DNA of 64,000 nt from Lineus longissimus (lineage: Eukaryota > Nemertea > Pilidiophora > Heteronemertea > Lineidae). The position numbers and the translations under genes were made by a program. The notes below the pieces were generated by a model. The model saw only the letters and a list, made by a program, of their open reading frames with translations. It made no database searches and was not told the DNA's origin. Below, piece after piece: positions 62,070-64,000 of the stretch (position 1 is the stretch's first letter; each line of letters opens with the position of its first letter). The stretch spans positions 4,464,001 through 4,528,000 of the forward strand of contig NC_088312.1 of NCBI RefSeq assembly GCF_910592395.1, in the 5' to 3' direction.

Positions 62070-62705
62070 CTAGCACGCCCCGGCGAGATCTCGTAGTGAG
62101 CATCCGGCTTTGCAGCAGACGTCTGCGAGTACGTTCAGGGGGATGACGCCTCGTTTTGACCGCGCGTTCTCGTTGAAGACGGAATGAACTGCATCGGCAA
62201 TCTCTGATGATCGACGGAATCGGAGGTTTCCTGAAGAAAAGAAGGCATCTATTTCTCAACTTAAAGCTCGAGTTTAAAAAAACCCAGCAAACTCCTCACT
62301 GCCACAAGTCTAAGAGTATTCGATTCTCTAACGTTTTCTGGAAGTGCTGTAATTTTTTTTTGATCGGTAAGACTTGCCACGTTGAGCAGAACTGAATTTG
62401 GGACTTCCGCTTAGGTGTAAACCAATCAGAAGTCAAGAATCATACTTGTTCGGCGGCACAGACAGCATGGGCCAGAGCTTACGGCGATTGACCTGAGCGG
62501 AATTCTTACCTTTCAATAATCTATCAATATTTGGGATTGATTCTGTTTCGATGGAGGGGGCGCTGCGTTTGGCAATACCACATGCGATGAACATGGCCCT
62601 TGGTAAATCTTTGCCGCAGAACTGTGAGGCATGTGATCCGATGATTGCACTTGTTGTCAGGATGAGTACCAATGAGATAGCAAGATGCAACGAGTATTTG
62701 GCCAT
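62070..62705 (-). CDS. Relaxin/insulin-superfamily prohormone, two exons, complete
   Basis: A secreted peptide hormone precursor of 118 residues. Exon 1 is 62705-62510, exon 2 is 62230-62070 (stop TAG). The donor AAAG/GTAAGA and acceptor TTTTCTTCAG meet in phase 1, as in insulin-family genes. Residues 1-26 are a signal peptide (MAKYSLHLAISLVLILTTSA...). The B chain reads SQFCGKDLPRAMFIACGI, fitting CG-x2-L-x7-CG. KR (46-47) and SKR (90-92) bracket a C-peptide of about 43 residues. The A chain ends CCKAGCSLRDLAGAC, fitting CC-x3-C-x8-C with the last Cys at the C-terminus, as in relaxins. Six cysteines (30, 42, 104, 105, 109, 118) allow the usual three disulfides. Start chosen at 62705: the upstream in-frame ATG (62723) lies within a TTTTCCTTTCAG acceptor, implying a spliced 5' UTR. 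Confidence 0.92.
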
Positions 62706-64000
62706 TTCTGAAAGGAAAAGCATGGGACAAACTTGTTATAAACTTTCATACTGTAAGCATACGAAGCCCATGACTGTGTACATTAAAGTAAGTAATATGC
62801 ACTTTTAGCTCTTTGTTTCTGTAATACAAGTGGACAATAAAGCAAAGTATTACTGAAGTCTGGAAAAATGCAGCGAAAAATGGCGTTCTGATTTGAAAAG
62901 GCCTCATAGATGTGAAACTCGATGCTACAAACGCTTGGAGAGAAAACTCGCGTTTTGCGCAAAGGATTGCGGCTCGTTGTATTTCACCATGGGTAATGAT
63001 ATAACAAAATCATTGGCTATTTAGGAAAGCTATGCCCCTCAGCAGTTTTAAAAGCAAGCTCTTCAAGAGTTCCAGCATTGTTTATTGACCCTTTCTTGAC
63101 GAAAAAGGAGAGGCGACCGGCATGAGTTGTTGACAATTATTCTCCGCGATGGTTTGTACGCCAATTACCGACATTTTTCAACCTCATGGCAGTCTGAAGC
63201 TATGCCAAATCATCTTTTTTTCGTGAAACACACATTAAGTTTATTGTTACTTCGGTCCATTCGAAAATGGTTTGTCCGCATTGATTGGGGCTCTGGAGCA
63301 CAAACCACTGGTTGGACTTCTTTGAAAATGATACTTTTTTTATAACTTTTCGCTCTGTACGGTTTACTTATCGACCAATCTGAATGAGATGTTCTGGTTA
63401 TTATTTTTTTGTGTCCATTCACTCATATGCCAAGTATGATTGTGATTATACAGAAACAAAATGCCGTGGGTGATTAATGTTCATAGATTAAAGCCTCGAT
63501 TGAAATATTCAAGCGTCGAATTCCCTCACGATTTACGCTTTCTTCCATAGATATAACACCGCAAATATGATTAGCTGTAATCAGTCAAAATTGGGTTGTT
63601 ATAAATTCCTAATCAAAGTGAGATATTTGATATACACTGACTTCTACGGAACGATTTTAGAATATGCAGCTGAACATGCTGGACCAGAAAAAGTGACAAG
63701 CTACTTGCACAAATAAAACTGTTGCTTTAGAGTAACGTCCATGGCCCCCATCCCTTGCGTTCGGTTAGCGTTAGACGCAAAGAAAAACCTTGGGCCCCTG
63801 CGGCTCTGTCTATATCATCCATTAATTTCCAGAGTCTTCGACAGATTTCTCTTACCTCTGAAGGGATTCAACGCCAACAAAATGCAGAAACCTGTGATTA
63901 ATATTCAAAACAAGACAGCCAAGTCAATAACTATTTCAAAATGTGTCAACAGAATTGATTAACTCTGTGCTGACGCTGCTGTAAGCATTTCCACAAGGCA
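62706..64000. other. Upstream region of the relaxin-like gene, no other gene seen
   Basis: The 5' UTR exon and promoter of the minus-strand hormone gene should lie here or beyond the window; I could not place them. The region contains a dispersed repeat copy (63059-63118). A 73-codon ORF at 63741-63962 begins with a good ATG context but has no recognisable family. Confidence 0.4.
63059..63118 (+). repeat. Dispersed repeat, copy B
   Basis: This 60-bp partner of 45787-45846 shares CTCTTCAAG, GTTCCA, TTTCTTGACGAAAAAGGAG and CGACC in order without gaps. Confidence 0.8.

Noticed and set aside
1-64000. tRNA, rRNA and other structural RNA genes
   Set aside because: I looked for B-box-like GGTTCGANTCC motifs and found only chance matches, such as inside the TRPA exon near 27465, without cloverleaf context.

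Overview
The window is nuclear DNA from a bilaterian animal, most likely a marine invertebrate. The genes are interrupted by many GT-AG introns of about 0.1-2.7 kb (one inferred intron is 16 kb). Intergenic DNA is AT-rich and full of ACATGTA and TAGGCCTA motifs, cut-and-paste transposon debris and tandem repeats. The proteins (EXT2, TRPA, a MANSC1-type protein, an MS4A-like tetraspan, a relaxin-family hormone) fit a deuterostome or lophotrochozoan. I cannot name the species.

Layout from left to right: (1) 164-2478, + strand, the protease domain of a trypsin-like S1 serine protease whose N-terminus lies off the window. (2) 4559-5182, - strand, an intronless four-transmembrane MS4A/CD20-like protein. 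(3) 8504-13229, + strand, a type I membrane protein with a signal peptide, a MANSC domain, a long mucin-like stalk and a MANSC1-type cytoplasmic tail. (4) 14929-23180, + strand, a complete nine-coding-exon EXT2 heparan sulfate co-polymerase. Its introns carry a frameshifted pogo/Tigger-like transposase, pogo-like MITEs, a microsatellite and a five-copy 302-bp tandem array. (5) 25290-35114, + strand, a complete 22-coding-exon TRPA-family ankyrin channel. (6) 36276-57135, + strand, a probable secreted protein with one LDL-receptor class A domain, spread over up to five small exons that are phase-compatible, including one inferred 16-kb intron. (7) 62070-62705, - strand, a two-exon relaxin/insulin-superfamily prohormone encoded across a phase-1 intron.

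There is no operon logic; each gene is its own unit and the strands are mixed. The most interesting items are the two small secreted-protein genes in the apparently gene-poor right half. The relaxin-like hormone has a full B-C-A layout, dibasic sites and six cysteines, but only half of it lies in any one continuous ORF. The LDLa protein is even more fragmented. Exon boundaries were worked out by hand from splice motifs and reading-frame phase; nothing was checked against transcripts or databases.
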